A stretch of 64,000 nt of DNA from Pleurodeles waltl. Lineage: Eukaryota; Chordata; Amphibia; Caudata; Salamandridae. The notes beneath the pieces are model-generated. The model saw only the letters and a list, made by a program, of their open reading frames with translations. It was not told where the DNA came from and ran no database searches. This document shows positions 22,380 to 33,569 of the stretch, piece after piece. Numbering within the stretch: position 1 is the stretch's first letter; the number at the start of each line of letters is the position of its first letter. Made by a program: the position numbers and the translations under genes. The stretch lies in NCBI RefSeq assembly GCF_031143425.1, contig NC_090446.1, positions 655,423,717 to 655,487,716 of the forward strand, read 5' to 3'.

Positions 22380-24190
22380 CAACATGTGCCAAAGTGTATG
22401 TCACAGAAGAGGAAACAGGCATGCTGCTGAGCTGCCAAACATCAGAGATACTCCAACTGTTGCAGTTTTCATTCAGCATGCACACAACTAGGATTGAGAC
22501 ATTGATAGAGGAGTTCATGCTGCTAATTCAGGACATGGGTGCTTAAAAGGGAAGGTGATGCATCTCTGCATTGACCAGCCCATCCAACCGCTCACACTAC
22601 ACCACAGGAGAGTGGCCTTTCATCTCTGATCACAAGTGCAGGAAGAACCCTGCAGGCTTGAGGTGGTGCACATACTTGAGAAAGTTGATGGCCCATACTC
22701 CGAGTAGCCCTAAGATGTATTCTAAAAATTGAAAGAACCCATGGAAGTCTGGATATGTGTTGACGTGCACGTTCTGAACCTAAAAGTAAAAAGAGAAAGG
22801 CACTTGATCCTGATGGTGGATGAGATTGTGAGAGAAATCACAGGTCAAACTGGTTTATAAAAAGGGACGGAGATCCTGCTGCCATCAAATACTACTGGTG
22901 CCAGAATTACGTTACCACTTTCTCAACATATCGAGGGGCTAAGGCTCTATAAGCACACCTACTTTGGCATTTCAGGCATTCCTGAACTATTCCAAGAAAT
23001 TCTTCAAGTGCTTTTAGCTGGCCTACATGGGGTGCTGAATGTCAGTGATGACATACTGATGAACTTCCAGACCCTGGATGATCACCTCACCCACCTGCAG
23101 TATTACACAGGCCCCTGGATAGCAGGTTTGGTGCTATACAGAGAGGCGTGGAAAACAAGCCAGGGATGCCAAATGCAACTGATTACCTGTCAAGGCAGCC
23201 AACAGCTTCTATCGAATAAGAAGACTGCACTGGAAATGTAAAGGTATATGTGCATAGTCATGGAATGGGGCAAGAACCTGCCAGTGTCTCTAGCAGAGAT
23301 GACTGAGGCCACTCGACCTGACAATTGTCTGCAACTAGCAATGGACAGCAGTGCAGTCTGGAAATTGGAGACCTCTCAACATAACCCACAGGACAGAGGA
23401 AGTCCAGCATGTCTTGACTTCACTGTATCTTGTGCGGCACGAGTTGGCTGTTACTGCTGAGGGTTTTCTCATGAGAGTGGCCCATCTGGTGATTCCACAT
23501 GTTTAGCCCAGTGAGTAATACATACAACTGACAACTCACACCAAGGCATGGTAAAAACAGAGTTAGCTCTGGAGAAATGTATAGTTCCCCATTTTGGATG
23601 AACTGGTGGTACATGCAGTCAAAAGATGAGAACCATATCTGGTAACTGGGAGCCCTGAGGCACCAGCTCCAATCATTATCAATGAGATACCCAGCATCCC
23701 CTGACATGAAGTAAGCATCAGTTTTGGCAGCTTACCTGAAAGCCGACAAATGTAACTTGTCATTGATGACCATTCAAAATATCCAGAGCAGGAGGCTGTC
23801 TCGCTGACAGCAGAAGGAGAGATAATACTGAAGCTGCAGAAAATCATGGCAACCCATGGCCTCATCCAGGAGCTTCTCACCGCCAACAGGCCTCCAGTTA
23901 ATGGGCAGGAGCTAGAAGAGTACCCCCTGTCCAACCATAGTAAACTCTGGAAGATCAGTCCATAGTGGCCCTAAGCCAAATGTGAAGTGGAATGTTCCAA
24001 TAGAGCCTTAGCAAAAGTAATCAGCATTGCACCAACACAGAGACTGAATGTAGAAGGAGCCACATCTATGTGTTCTTTGAGGGGTTATCGGCTGACCCTC
24101 CACATGATCACTGCTGTACTCCCAAGCATGCTTTGGTTAGGCAGAAGAGTGCGTCCACTGCAAATGTCTTTTCAAAAGTCAAACAAAATA
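22380..24190 (+). pseudogene. Ty3/Gypsy retrotransposon pol relic (protease end, RT, integrase)
   Basis: Decayed pol in the order protease-RT-integrase. About 22385-22540 reads YVTEEETGMLLSCQTSEILQ, the end of a Gypsy protease domain. About 22550-22800 reads HLCIDQPIQPL, HHRRVAFHL and LEKVDGPYS, the RT entry region, then CVDVHVLN. About 22900-23110 reads TTFSTYRG, YKHTYFGISGIPELFQ and LNVSDDIL, where SDDIL stands for the usual ADDIL/VDDIL catalytic motif, and TLDDHLTHLQ. RNase H is largely missing. About 23420-23700 reads AVTAEGFLMRVAHLVIP and YLVTGSPEAPAPI (integrase N-terminal part). About 23750-24000 reads IDDHSKYPEQEAVS, ATHGLIQELLTANRPPVNGQ and AKCEVEC, the integrase core with the second catalytic Asp changed to Ala. 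Many frameshifts and stops; no LTR recognised. Confidence 0.75.
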
Positions 24191-26580
24191 GAAGGCTATT
24201 GCCAGCAAGTGAAGACGAATCCGGCATTGACACCTGCAAGTGGGTGGCAAAGTGATAGTAAAAGATTGCCACCCCAGGGGCAAATTTGGACTACTGGTTT
24301 GAAACTCGTCCTTGGACATTCATTATAGTCTGTGGATAATGATAGAGTAGAAGCCTAGGTGCACCCACATGGCTGACTTAAGACAGCCGCCAAACTACAC
24401 ATAAGCACCTAGGTGCACACTCTCTCCTCCTGGCCTCTCCCACCTCCCATGGCCCAGTTCCTCCTCTCCCTGCACTGCTGGCTGAGCCAGCAGCAGAAAC
24501 ATAAGACTATATTAAACTATCGTTTTATTTTTCTGCTGCTGGCTCAGCCAGGAAACAACAACCTTTAGAGCCGCCCCTGGAAGAATATGAACTTTTTTGG
24601 CTGTGTCCCCGAGATGAAATTAGATCAGATGTTCTGCACACAGTACAGGAGGTTAGCCTTAGGTCAGACCTCAATGTGAGGCTTTAAGACAATCTGACAG
24701 CTCCAGAGCGACTGAAAGCATTTAGATTTTATCCATGCGACTTTCTTCTTCGTTGCTCATTTACAGTTGCAATGTTGCTTTAGGATGAACACCGAGCATG
24801 TATATGCATCCTTGATGTTTGAATTAACATATCTCCCTTGTATTTGTAGCGAGCACAGAGAGACAACTTGCACTTAGGCGACCTGTGCTTGTCCATTTCT
24901 CATTGATGACCCTCATTAGCGGTTCACGAGTATTAATCTTCTCCATGAAGCTTGATTTTTTATTTTTCAGCACGGGGATGTACGAGGAAAACAAAAGCTT
25001 TTTTAAACTGATGGTGGCAGGATGATTGAATCAGACAACGATCTAACAGACCTATTGCGCTCTCCAGCAACATTACACAAACAGAGTGGCATTTACAAAA
25101 CATTTCCTTGTGCAAAATAGTATTTTGTAGGTGTAAGAGCCTGCAAACGAAGGGAAGAAACATAAGAAAAGAAAGTGTGAAATGTATTTAAAGACAGAAA
25201 CCAGTGACAGTGGTGAAAATGTGAGGACTAAACTTTGAGACCACGTACATTCTGCAAATACAGTGGCAATACTAGATGAAAAAGCTGGGACCACTTCGAA
25301 AAGATCTCTCTGGATTCGAAAGATAATGTTCTTCCATTTATATAATTGACGGAAATGTTTTTAGTCCGATGCTTGGTAATATAACAATGAAATGCAGCAT
25401 AATTCTTCAATACCTGTGCATGAAATCCATTCAGAAAAGGCAAAACATTGTTATACAGCCTGTGCTTCAGGTGCTGTCAAGACGTGACGAAATGTAAGCA
25501 CAATAACTAAATCAGTATTCTGCTGATGCCATTTACGAGGAACTACAAGTATTACTATGCTGAAGACGCAGAGCAGCTATTACAAATATGATTTTCTTGT
25601 AGGTGTTGATACTCTTTATTTAACGAAGGCAATGCAATAAGAGCAATGACACTCACGAAATTGTAAGTAGTGTCATTGTAATACTCTTACCAGGTTTTAA
25701 TTAAAAAAATCCAGTAGCCAGCACATGAGCTGCAAATAAAATCACTTTAGAAACTTTGTAGAGAATGGTAGTAGAATGTAAAGTAGTAATACACCACACC
25801 TCTGAAACTGCACAAGCATCAATGCTCCATGGTGCACCATATGAGCCAGGTCAGAGAGTTAACCATTCCCCGACATGCATTATGGTAAATATAGTTTATT
25901 AACAAGGCAGTTAATTCGCGAACTGGGTTCTACATCATACTGTGGCACTGTGGCAATAGGTTTCTAGGATCCAGCTACATCTTTGGAATATGCCAAAACA
26001 GCTGACTCTCAATAAGGCTACTTAGGTGGAGGATGGGGTGGTAGACACGCTCAGCCGCACACCAATTTAAACATATAAAAAATGCTTCAGATAAATCAAT
26101 ACTGGCCTTTAATGTAATAATGGATGTGCACCGTATATATGCATGCCAGTCTTTCTATGTGTTGGCACTTCAGTACACCCAATTGGCTTTGCCAATGCTT
26201 GCTTATTTCCTTTTAAGTTTAGCACTCAATAGTTGTGCTTTTTATTTTAGTACACGTCTCCCCTTCCCTAGCTCAAACCTGCTGTTTCCCTAATTACCCC
26301 CACCCCACTTCATTGTCCCCCCCTCTCTAATGTTCTTTTTTTAATTGAAAGTTTAAAAAAAAGTTTAGGAGGGCCTGACAGTTGTGATTTGCTACCGTTC
26401 TACCATTCTGAGAATACACTTTTCACCACGTTAAGTTTTTTTTAACCGTTTTAAGATGGGCGTCAATAGTGCCATCAGTCCCTACCTAAGCAGCCTAAGT
26501 CGCAGGCACCTTTAAAAACATCAGCCTTCGTGGCAGCGAGTAATAATATTTTCTTAGCAATCTTGCAGTGATGCTCTTAT
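24191..26580. other. Non-coding stretch with one strong inverted repeat
   Basis: Apart from the inverted repeat at 24478-24551 and a CAGGGGCGGCTCTAAA-type end (inverted, near 24563-24578) that resembles hAT termini, I see no supported feature. Confidence 0.5.
24478..24551. repeat. 21-bp perfect inverted repeat
   Basis: Arms 24478-24498 and 24531-24551, beginning CTGGCTGAGCCAGCAGCAG, separated by 32 bases. It probably belongs to an unclassified DNA element whose CCCCTGG end lies near 24578. Confidence 0.8.
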
Positions 26581-27275
26581 AGGGCAAGATGTACTGAACA
26601 ACTGGTTGCAAAAAGTGGTCACAGATTGTGTACTGACCTTTTGTTACTATTTTGCAAAGCTGCGTATGTACTCTTATAGGTTGATTCACAAAATAGGGAA
26701 CTGTTATGAGTCACAGACCTCCCTGCCAAATCAATGTTCAATAGGCAAGTCACAATTTATGACTCTACAATTGGTCACCATAACAGGGTGGCAGCCTGCA
26801 AGGGTTAGAAAACCATTATACCTATGTCTGCTTTGACTTAAAGGAAAGAGGACTGCTTTTTTAAAACAATAAAAAAACAGTTTTTGAACAGTTTCAATGA
26901 GAGTTGCCAATGCCTAGTCCCCCGACACATGTACCACAACTCTCATAGGGAAATGGGCCCAAAGGGGCCTTGAGCAATAAAGTTACTACCTACATTTGGA
27001 AGTCAGTAACTTATCAATGTTTTGTGACTGAAATGCCGGGCGCAAACTATTGATACATGGAGTAATGAATATCTATTTGGAAGGGATGCTGACAACACCT
27101 CCTTCCAAATAGCGCAGGTAAACCATTTGCAAACTCATTTTATGAGTAAATAAAACTTTACTGACTTCTGAAATCGGCTTAGTACACAAGGAAAATTGTA
27201 TCAGCAGTCGCAAACCCACAGATTCAGTGACTCCCAGGATTTGCAACTTCTATCATATTTTGTTCACCTGGCACA
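26581..27275. mobile_element. Old, diverged copy of the GGGYCASATGTA element family
   Basis: Starts GGGCAAGATGTACTGAA, close to the terminus at 16695-17329. The right end, inverted, reads roughly GTGCCAGGTGAACAAAA. Inside are inverted pairs such as ATGAGAGTTG/CAACTCTCAT and a TATTTGGAAGG/CCTTCCAAATA pair, and TTAAAGGAAAGAGGACTGC as in the related elements. The divergence is high, so the family call is tentative. Confidence 0.45.
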
Positions 27276-29270
27276 TAGTCTGTATTTTAACATCCGATCC
27301 TTGTGTCTGTAGTGAATGGATGTCCTACATAGTGTTCTCTTTCACTGTCATAGCAAACATGCCATGCCCTTCATAGTGTAGCTCTAGTGCAGCAACTGCT
27401 GTAAAACAGGTCTCTCTTGGAGCCATACATTTTTAACACAAAATTCCAGCACCCCCTCACCTCTCATCACAGAAAAGGGAAGGCGGTCAATCGTCAACAT
27501 TTTGCCCCGTTTTCCATTATTTAAATGGACCAGATCATGTGCTTGAAGGATTTGTACATCACTGCAGAACATACCCATAAGAGCACTTTCTCTTTTTTTC
27601 CCACCGCAAAGCTGACAATGACTATGATGTTACTTTAACCCCTTCGCTGCCAGGGATTTTCCCCCTCCTGTGCCAGGCCTTTTTTTGGCTATTTGGGGCA
27701 GTTCGTGCTTAGGCCCTCATAACTTTTTGTCCACATAAGCTAGCCAAGCCAAATTTGCGTCCTTTTTTTCCAACATCCTAGGGATTCTAGAGGTACCCAG
27801 ACTTTGTGGGTCCCCCTGAAGGAGGCCAAGAAATAAGCCAAAATACATTGAAAATTTAGTTTTTTTCAACAAAATGGGAAAAAGTGGCTGCAGAAGAAGG
27901 CTTGTGTTTTTTCCCTGAAAATGGCATCAACAAAGGGTTTGAGGTGCTGAAATCACCAGCTTCCCAGCTTTGAGGAACCAGCAGACTTGAATCAGAAAAC
28001 CCAATTTTTCAACACAAATTTGGCATTTTACTGGGACATACCCCATTTTTACGATTTTTTGTGCTTTCACCCTCCTTCCAGTCATTGACAGAAATGGGTG
28101 TGAAACCAATGCTGGATCCCAGAAACCTAAACATTTCTGGAAAGTAGACAAAATTCTGAATTCAGCAAGGGGTAATTTGTGTAGATCCTACAAGGGTTTC
28201 CTACAGAAAATAACAACTGAAAACAAATAATATTGAAATTGAGGTGAAAAAAACAGCAATTTTTCTCTACGTTTTACTCTGTAAGTTTTTCCCGCAATGT
28301 CAGATTTTTTAAAGCAACATACCGTTACGTCTGCTGGACTCTTCTGGTTGCGGGATATATAGGGCTTGTAGGTTCATCAAGAACCCTAGGTACCCAGAGC
28401 CAATAAATGAGCTGCACCCTGCATTGGGTTTTCATTCTGTACCGGGTATACAGCAATTCATTTGCTGAAATATAAAGAGTGCAATATAGCTATCAAGAAA
28501 ACCTTTGTATTTCCAAAATGGGCACAAGATAAGGTGTTGAGGAGCAGTGGTTATTTGCACATCTCTGAATTCTGGGGTGCCCATACTAGCATGTGAATTA
28601 CAGGGCATTTCTCAAATAGACGTATTTTTTATTCACTCTCTTACATTTGGAAGGAAAAAATGTAGAGAAAGACAAGGGGCAATAACACTTGTTTTACTAT
28701 TCTATGTTACCCCAAGTCTCCCGATAAAAATGATACCTCACTTGTGTGGGTAGGCCTAGCGCCCGCGACAGGAAATGCCCCAAAACACAACGTGGAGACA
28801 TCACAATTTTTGACAGAAAACAGAGGAGTTTTTTGCAAAGTGCCTACCTGTAGATTTTGGCCTCTAGCTCAGCCGGCACCTAGGGAAACCTACCAAACCT
28901 GTGCATTTTTTCAAACTAGAGACCTAGGGGAATCCAAAATGGGGTGACTTGTGGGGCTCTGACCAGGTTCTGTTACCCAGAATCCTTTGCAAACCTCAAA
29001 ATTTGGCTGACAAAACACGTTTTGCTCACATTTTGGTGACAGAAAGTTCTGGAATCTGAGAGGAGCCACAAATTTCCTTCCACCCTGCATTCCCCTAAGT
29101 TTCCCGATAAAAATGATACCTCACTTGTGTGGGTAGGCCTAACGCCCATGAAATGAAATGGCCCAAAACATAACGTGGACACATCACATTTTTTCACAGA
29201 AAATAAAGGTGTTTTTTACAAAGTGCCTACCTGTGGATTTTGGCCTCTAGCTCAGCCGGCCCCGGGGGAC

Positions 29271-29800
29271 AGAAATGGCCTAAAATAAATATGCCCCCCC
29301 AGTCCCCCCGGGAGCGACCCTTGCCTACGGGGTTGCTCCCCATGCGTGACATTGGCGCAAAAAAAATCCCCAGTGCCTAGTGGTTTCTGCCCCCCTTGGG
29401 GGCAGATTGACCTAAAATCGGCCGATCTGCCCCCAAGGAGGGCAGAAATGGTTTAAATACAATTTGGCCCCCAGGGGAGCGAGCCTTGCCAAATGGGTCG
29501 CTCCCCATCTCTAAAAAAACAAACATACAAAAAAAAAACCACACACAAAAAAAAATTGCCTTGGCGCCTAGAGGTTTCTGCCCCCCCTGGGGGCAGATCG
29601 GCCTAATAACAATAGGCCAATTTGCCCCCGGGGGGGCAGAAATGGCCTAAAATCAATTTGCCCCCCACCCCACCAACCCCCCCCCCGGAGCAACCCTTGC
29701 CTACGGGGTCGCTCCCCTTGCGTGACATTGTCACTAAAAAAAAATCCCCGGTGCCTAGTGGTTTCTGCCCCTTGGGGGCAGATTGACCTAAAATCGTGCG
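29271..29800. repeat. About 190-bp degenerate tandem units with GC palindromes
   Basis: AGAAATGG followed by a CCTAAAAT or TTTAAATA block recurs near 29271, 29445 and 29637. It is associated with TTGCCTACGGGGT(T/C)GCTCCCC, GCCTAG(T/A)GGTTTCTGCCCC and self-complementary CTGCCCCCNNGGGGGCAG blocks. Confidence 0.75.
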
Positions 29801-30114
29801 CTGACGTCACGGGGGTGGTGCGGGGGTCTGGGGTGGAAGGGCTTCCCCTTCCATCCACCACTGGGTGGTGGGTGGGGAGCCCATGGGGGTGGGTCGGGAA
29901 CCGGTGCCTTGTACGAGATCACCTCGTCCAAGGCACCGTAGGGTTTAAGTGGTAGACTGCTTGTATGCTTTGGAGTGACCGTTATATCCACACTTCTTTG
30001 TGCTAAACATAAGTTCCTGATGGGACTGAGTGCACGTGAAGAGAATCAGTCATGCAGGGGTGTCTCCTCCAGGAGGGCGGAGGAGCGTTCCCCTCCCTGC
30101 CGGCAGCTGCAAAA

Positions 30115-30362
30115 CCTTTCAAAGAAAAGGATAATAAGTTTTTATTTATCATCCTTTTCTTTGAAAGGGGAGGGCCCACGGCACTCCCCCTCAGAGCGCA
30201 TGTGTGTTTTGCTGGCCATATCGGGCCGGCCAAACACACATGCGCACAGGGCTCTCTCCAGCCTGAGAGAGCCTGCACAGGCTCCCAGATGCAAGGGGAG
30301 CGAGCGTACTTGCTGGGCGCTGGAAGCCAATCCTGATGCTTTTCTGAGCAGCATCAGGATTG
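30115..30362. repeat. Cluster of adjacent hairpins
   Basis: Perfect 18-bp arms at 30115-30132/30151-30168 (CCTTTCAAAGAAAAGGAT). 14-bp arms at 30196-30209/30232-30245 (GCGCATGTGTGTTT) with a nested GGCC pair. Further short pairs GGCTCTCTC/GAGAGAGCC and AATCCTGATGC/GCATCAGGATT follow. The layout resembles the serial-hairpin elements elsewhere in the window. Confidence 0.8.
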
Positions 30363-30425
30363 CTGAAGGACAGGCTGGGAGCCGGTGCCTGCCTGAGCCA
30401 TCAGAGGAGAGGGGCGCGGAGTTCA

Positions 30426-31599
30426 GGTAAGTGTTTTTTCTTTTTTAACTTTTTACTAATACTGTCTCCCACCTGCCACCCCCTAGCTGCCCCACATGCC
30501 GCCCACCCCCATTAACACCCACAAACAGAGACTGTGACTATGTTTTCCTTTCCACAAACACCACCTCTTTAGATCAGTTCAGGGTCTTCTGTCTCTTGGA
30601 CACTCATTTATCAGGTACTGTTCCCATAGAAATGGGTGTCAATTTTTCATGTCAGCCAATCTGCAATGTATTCCTCATTCCAAGCATAAGGAAGTCGTAA
30701 ACCAAGAAGGAGAGCTTCCTTATAAAGCCAAAGACTGAAGAACATGTGCTGTAGCTAAGCAGGGTTTGTGTTTGTTTAGCGTAGGCTGGGATTATGGTGG
30801 GGATGCTTGTGCTTGGTATTTTCAGGAGATGGCAGGGCTCATGGGTTAACTCCAAGTCACCTTTATTTGAAGGGGGGGTGGAGAAAGTGGAGTAGTTGTC
30901 CTTCTTTTACTTTGAAGAGAAGATGGTAATTTTGACGTGTCCGATGTAAGAACAGGCAAAAATGACCTGCTATGCTGCAAGCACAACTTCCTTCTCCTTG
31001 GGAAGATCATGCTTAGCTGCCCTTTGTTCCTGTTCAGTATGTCTGGAAGATTTGCATACAGGAACAGTACCATTTTTGACTCCCTGGTCTCAGCCATGAC
31101 TGCAGTCATTGAAAAACCAGGGGACATATGCTTTTGTTGTGGCGGTAGTGTACCATCATTAATCCAAGGGTGATGTCAACATTTTCTTGCCCAGGAGAGG
31201 ATTCTGCAGGTACAACCCATTTTATACTTTGGAATAAAGGAAGGATGTTTGATTCCAGTGCTTTTTCCAGTAGTGCTGACCTCTTCTCTCCACCGTCTGT
31301 CTTCATGGCAGTGTCATGAGGACCTCTTGGACCCGAGTTGTTTCCCTGGTTTCATTGCTGCATGGTATATTTTATATTTTGCTCATTTTAGTTACATTGC
31401 TTTTAGCATAGCATTTAGCAATGACATTTTACTCACTTCACTTTGCTTGCATGATATTCTTCTAGGAATATATTGCACAAGTTGCTTGTCTTAGTCTTTT
31501 CTCGACATGTAATCAGTATATTCTGTTCAATGCTAGAAACGCAGTACACAATATCCTAGCACTTGCGTTTGAGAGACAGGTTAGCCCCCCACTTTTTTC
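30426..31599. other. Non-coding stretch, nothing recognised
   Basis: Only short chance frames. No gene or named repeat. Confidence 0.6.
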
Positions 31600-32773
31600 C
31601 TGGTACATGATGTGGTTTCAAAGTTGTGAGTGCCCTGGGCCCCTGCTAAACAGGTTCCCAGGGCCAGATATCTTTCCAAGAGACTGTTGTGATTACTTGG
31701 CACAACTGACAATACCTTTAGTGGCCATTATAAGTCCATAATAAATGGCACTTAGGTACCAAGGGCATGAGGCACTAGGGTTAGGGCCCCTGAGTGCAGC
31801 AGCACTGATTGTGCCACCCTCAGGGATTTCACATCCAAGTGCACTCAGCCCTGCCATTGCAGGCTAAGGCCCTCATTCCAACCCTGGCGGTCGGTGTTAA
31901 AGTGGCGGTAACACCGCCCACAGGCCGGCAGTAAAAAAAATGGGATTATGACCACGGTGGAAACCACCATCATAGCCAGCCACTTTAACACTCCGACTGC
32001 CAGGGCGGTAGCAACAAACACCGTGGCGGTCACCACCAATAGACAGGCGGAAGACAATGTACGGCCCACCCTATCATGAGAGGCCAATCCGCCAGCGTTT
32101 CCGTGGCGGTACCAACAACATCAAAAGCATGGCGGAAACAGTACACCTAAGGGGAACCACTCACCTTTCAACACTCCTCGAAGAACCAGTACGCCATGGG
32201 CCCGAATTGCAGATCCTTTCCTTGTTGGTGTATCTTCTCATACAGCAGGAAGTAGAAAGAAGGCGGCGGCGACGACGACAGTGAGTACTGCACCTAGCAC
32301 ACCCGAGAGGTGGAAGGTAAAAGAGAGAGACGCGCACACGTGGCACGCAACACCCCCACCACCCACCCTAACCCACAACACCATACACACTAACACATCC
32401 AACAACATTACAGATACACCCCGTCACCTCCTGGAAGATCGCAGGGACAAAAGGAAATTAGTTTAACCAGTGATATATTGGAACATTCAGAAATAGCAAT
32501 TGAATTTAAAATAATCAGTATATACAAATATTTACATTATGCACAGAAAGCCGTACACTGTCCCTTGTAAAGTCTGTGGACCAGTGGTCCCAAAAATCAT
32601 GGGCAAAGCCCACACATGACACCTGCCTCAAAACGGAGAGAACACTGCAGGGGCATCAGGTCGAAAAAACACAGGCACCTCAGGGGGAAGGGGAGGGGGG
32701 CACCTCAGCTGGAAGATGGTACTACACCACTGCTCCTCGAGGGGGCTCCATGCCCACAGCGATTTCCTGGTGA

Positions 32774-32980
32774 GTGCAAAGCCACAGTCTCTGAAGTGGG
32801 TGCTCTGCCCACAGCGACGTCCTGGGGAGTGCAAAGCCACAGTCTCTCAATTGGGTGGTTTGCCCACTGCTTGGTCCTGGGGAGTGCAAAGCGGCAGTCT
32901 CTCACGTGGGTGGTTTGCCCACTGCTTGGTCCTGGGGAGTGCCAAACCACAGTCTCTCTAGTGGATGGCGTCTTCAACTG
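32774..32980. repeat. 55-bp tandem array, about four units
   Basis: GTGCAAAG (or one variant) starts units at 32774, 32829, 32884 and 32939. The unit is the inverse of part of the 64-bp unit in copy 1 (GCAAAGCCACAGTCTCTC, CCTGGGGAGT), so both element copies carry an array at the same internal place. Confidence 0.9.
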
Positions 32981-33165
32981 GTTCTGGAGGGGGCATTGTG
33001 CCCAGTCTGCTTCATCCTGCCACGGATTGGGGGAGTGGATGCATCTCTCCACTGGTTCTGGGAGGGGCACTGTGACCAGTCTGCTACATCCTGCCAAGGA
33101 TTGGGGGAGTGGATGTATCTCTTCACTGGTTCTGGAGGGGGCATTGTGCCCAGTGATGCTGCACC
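32977..33165. repeat. 74-bp tandem array, about 2.5 units
   Basis: ACTGGTTCTGG occurs at 32977, 33051 and 33125. Units contain GGATTGGGGGAGTGGATG. It lies next to the 55-bp array in Harbinger copy 2. Confidence 0.9.
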
Positions 33166-33569
33166 TGGGGTTTGGCAGTCCACATTCTCTCACCTGGGTG
33201 TCTGAGCCACAAGATGTGCAGGGAACAGGTAGCATTATACTCCATGGAGGCAGAGCCACACTCAATACTAGGGTGACTTAGGCTGCAAACTGCTGGCAGT
33301 GCCAGTGCTGGTGGGGGTGCCTCATGTGGTGTGGCCAGGGTCCAGGACGTCACCTGCAGCCTCGGACGGATGCCCACTGGGAATGCTGCTGACATCCAAT
33401 GTAGTGGCACCGGCTGGGCACGTGGCGGTGCAGGTGGCGGTCGTTGTGGCGGTGGTGACCATGGTACAGGTCACTGGCTTGTCTGGGGAAATGGTGGTCA
33501 CCAGCCCCTCACCAGGAGGCTTCGTGCCCTGAGGTGACTTGGCTTTGCTCTTGTGTCCCTTCCCCATCT

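Larger units (their letters stand above)
27636..30425. repeat. Long unclassified repeat with TTAA-type left border
   Basis: The left border reads TTTAACCCCTTCGCTGCCAG, a TTAA followed by CCCCTTCGC. TTAA target sites are typical of piggyBac and Kolobok elements, so a DNA transposon is plausible, but I cannot find the partner end and no transposase is visible. Inside, a segment of about 180 bp at 28705-28890 recurs at 29088-29265 (offset 383). Then comes a tandem section at 29271-29800 and a hairpin cluster at 30115-30360. The right limit is approximate. Confidence 0.4.
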
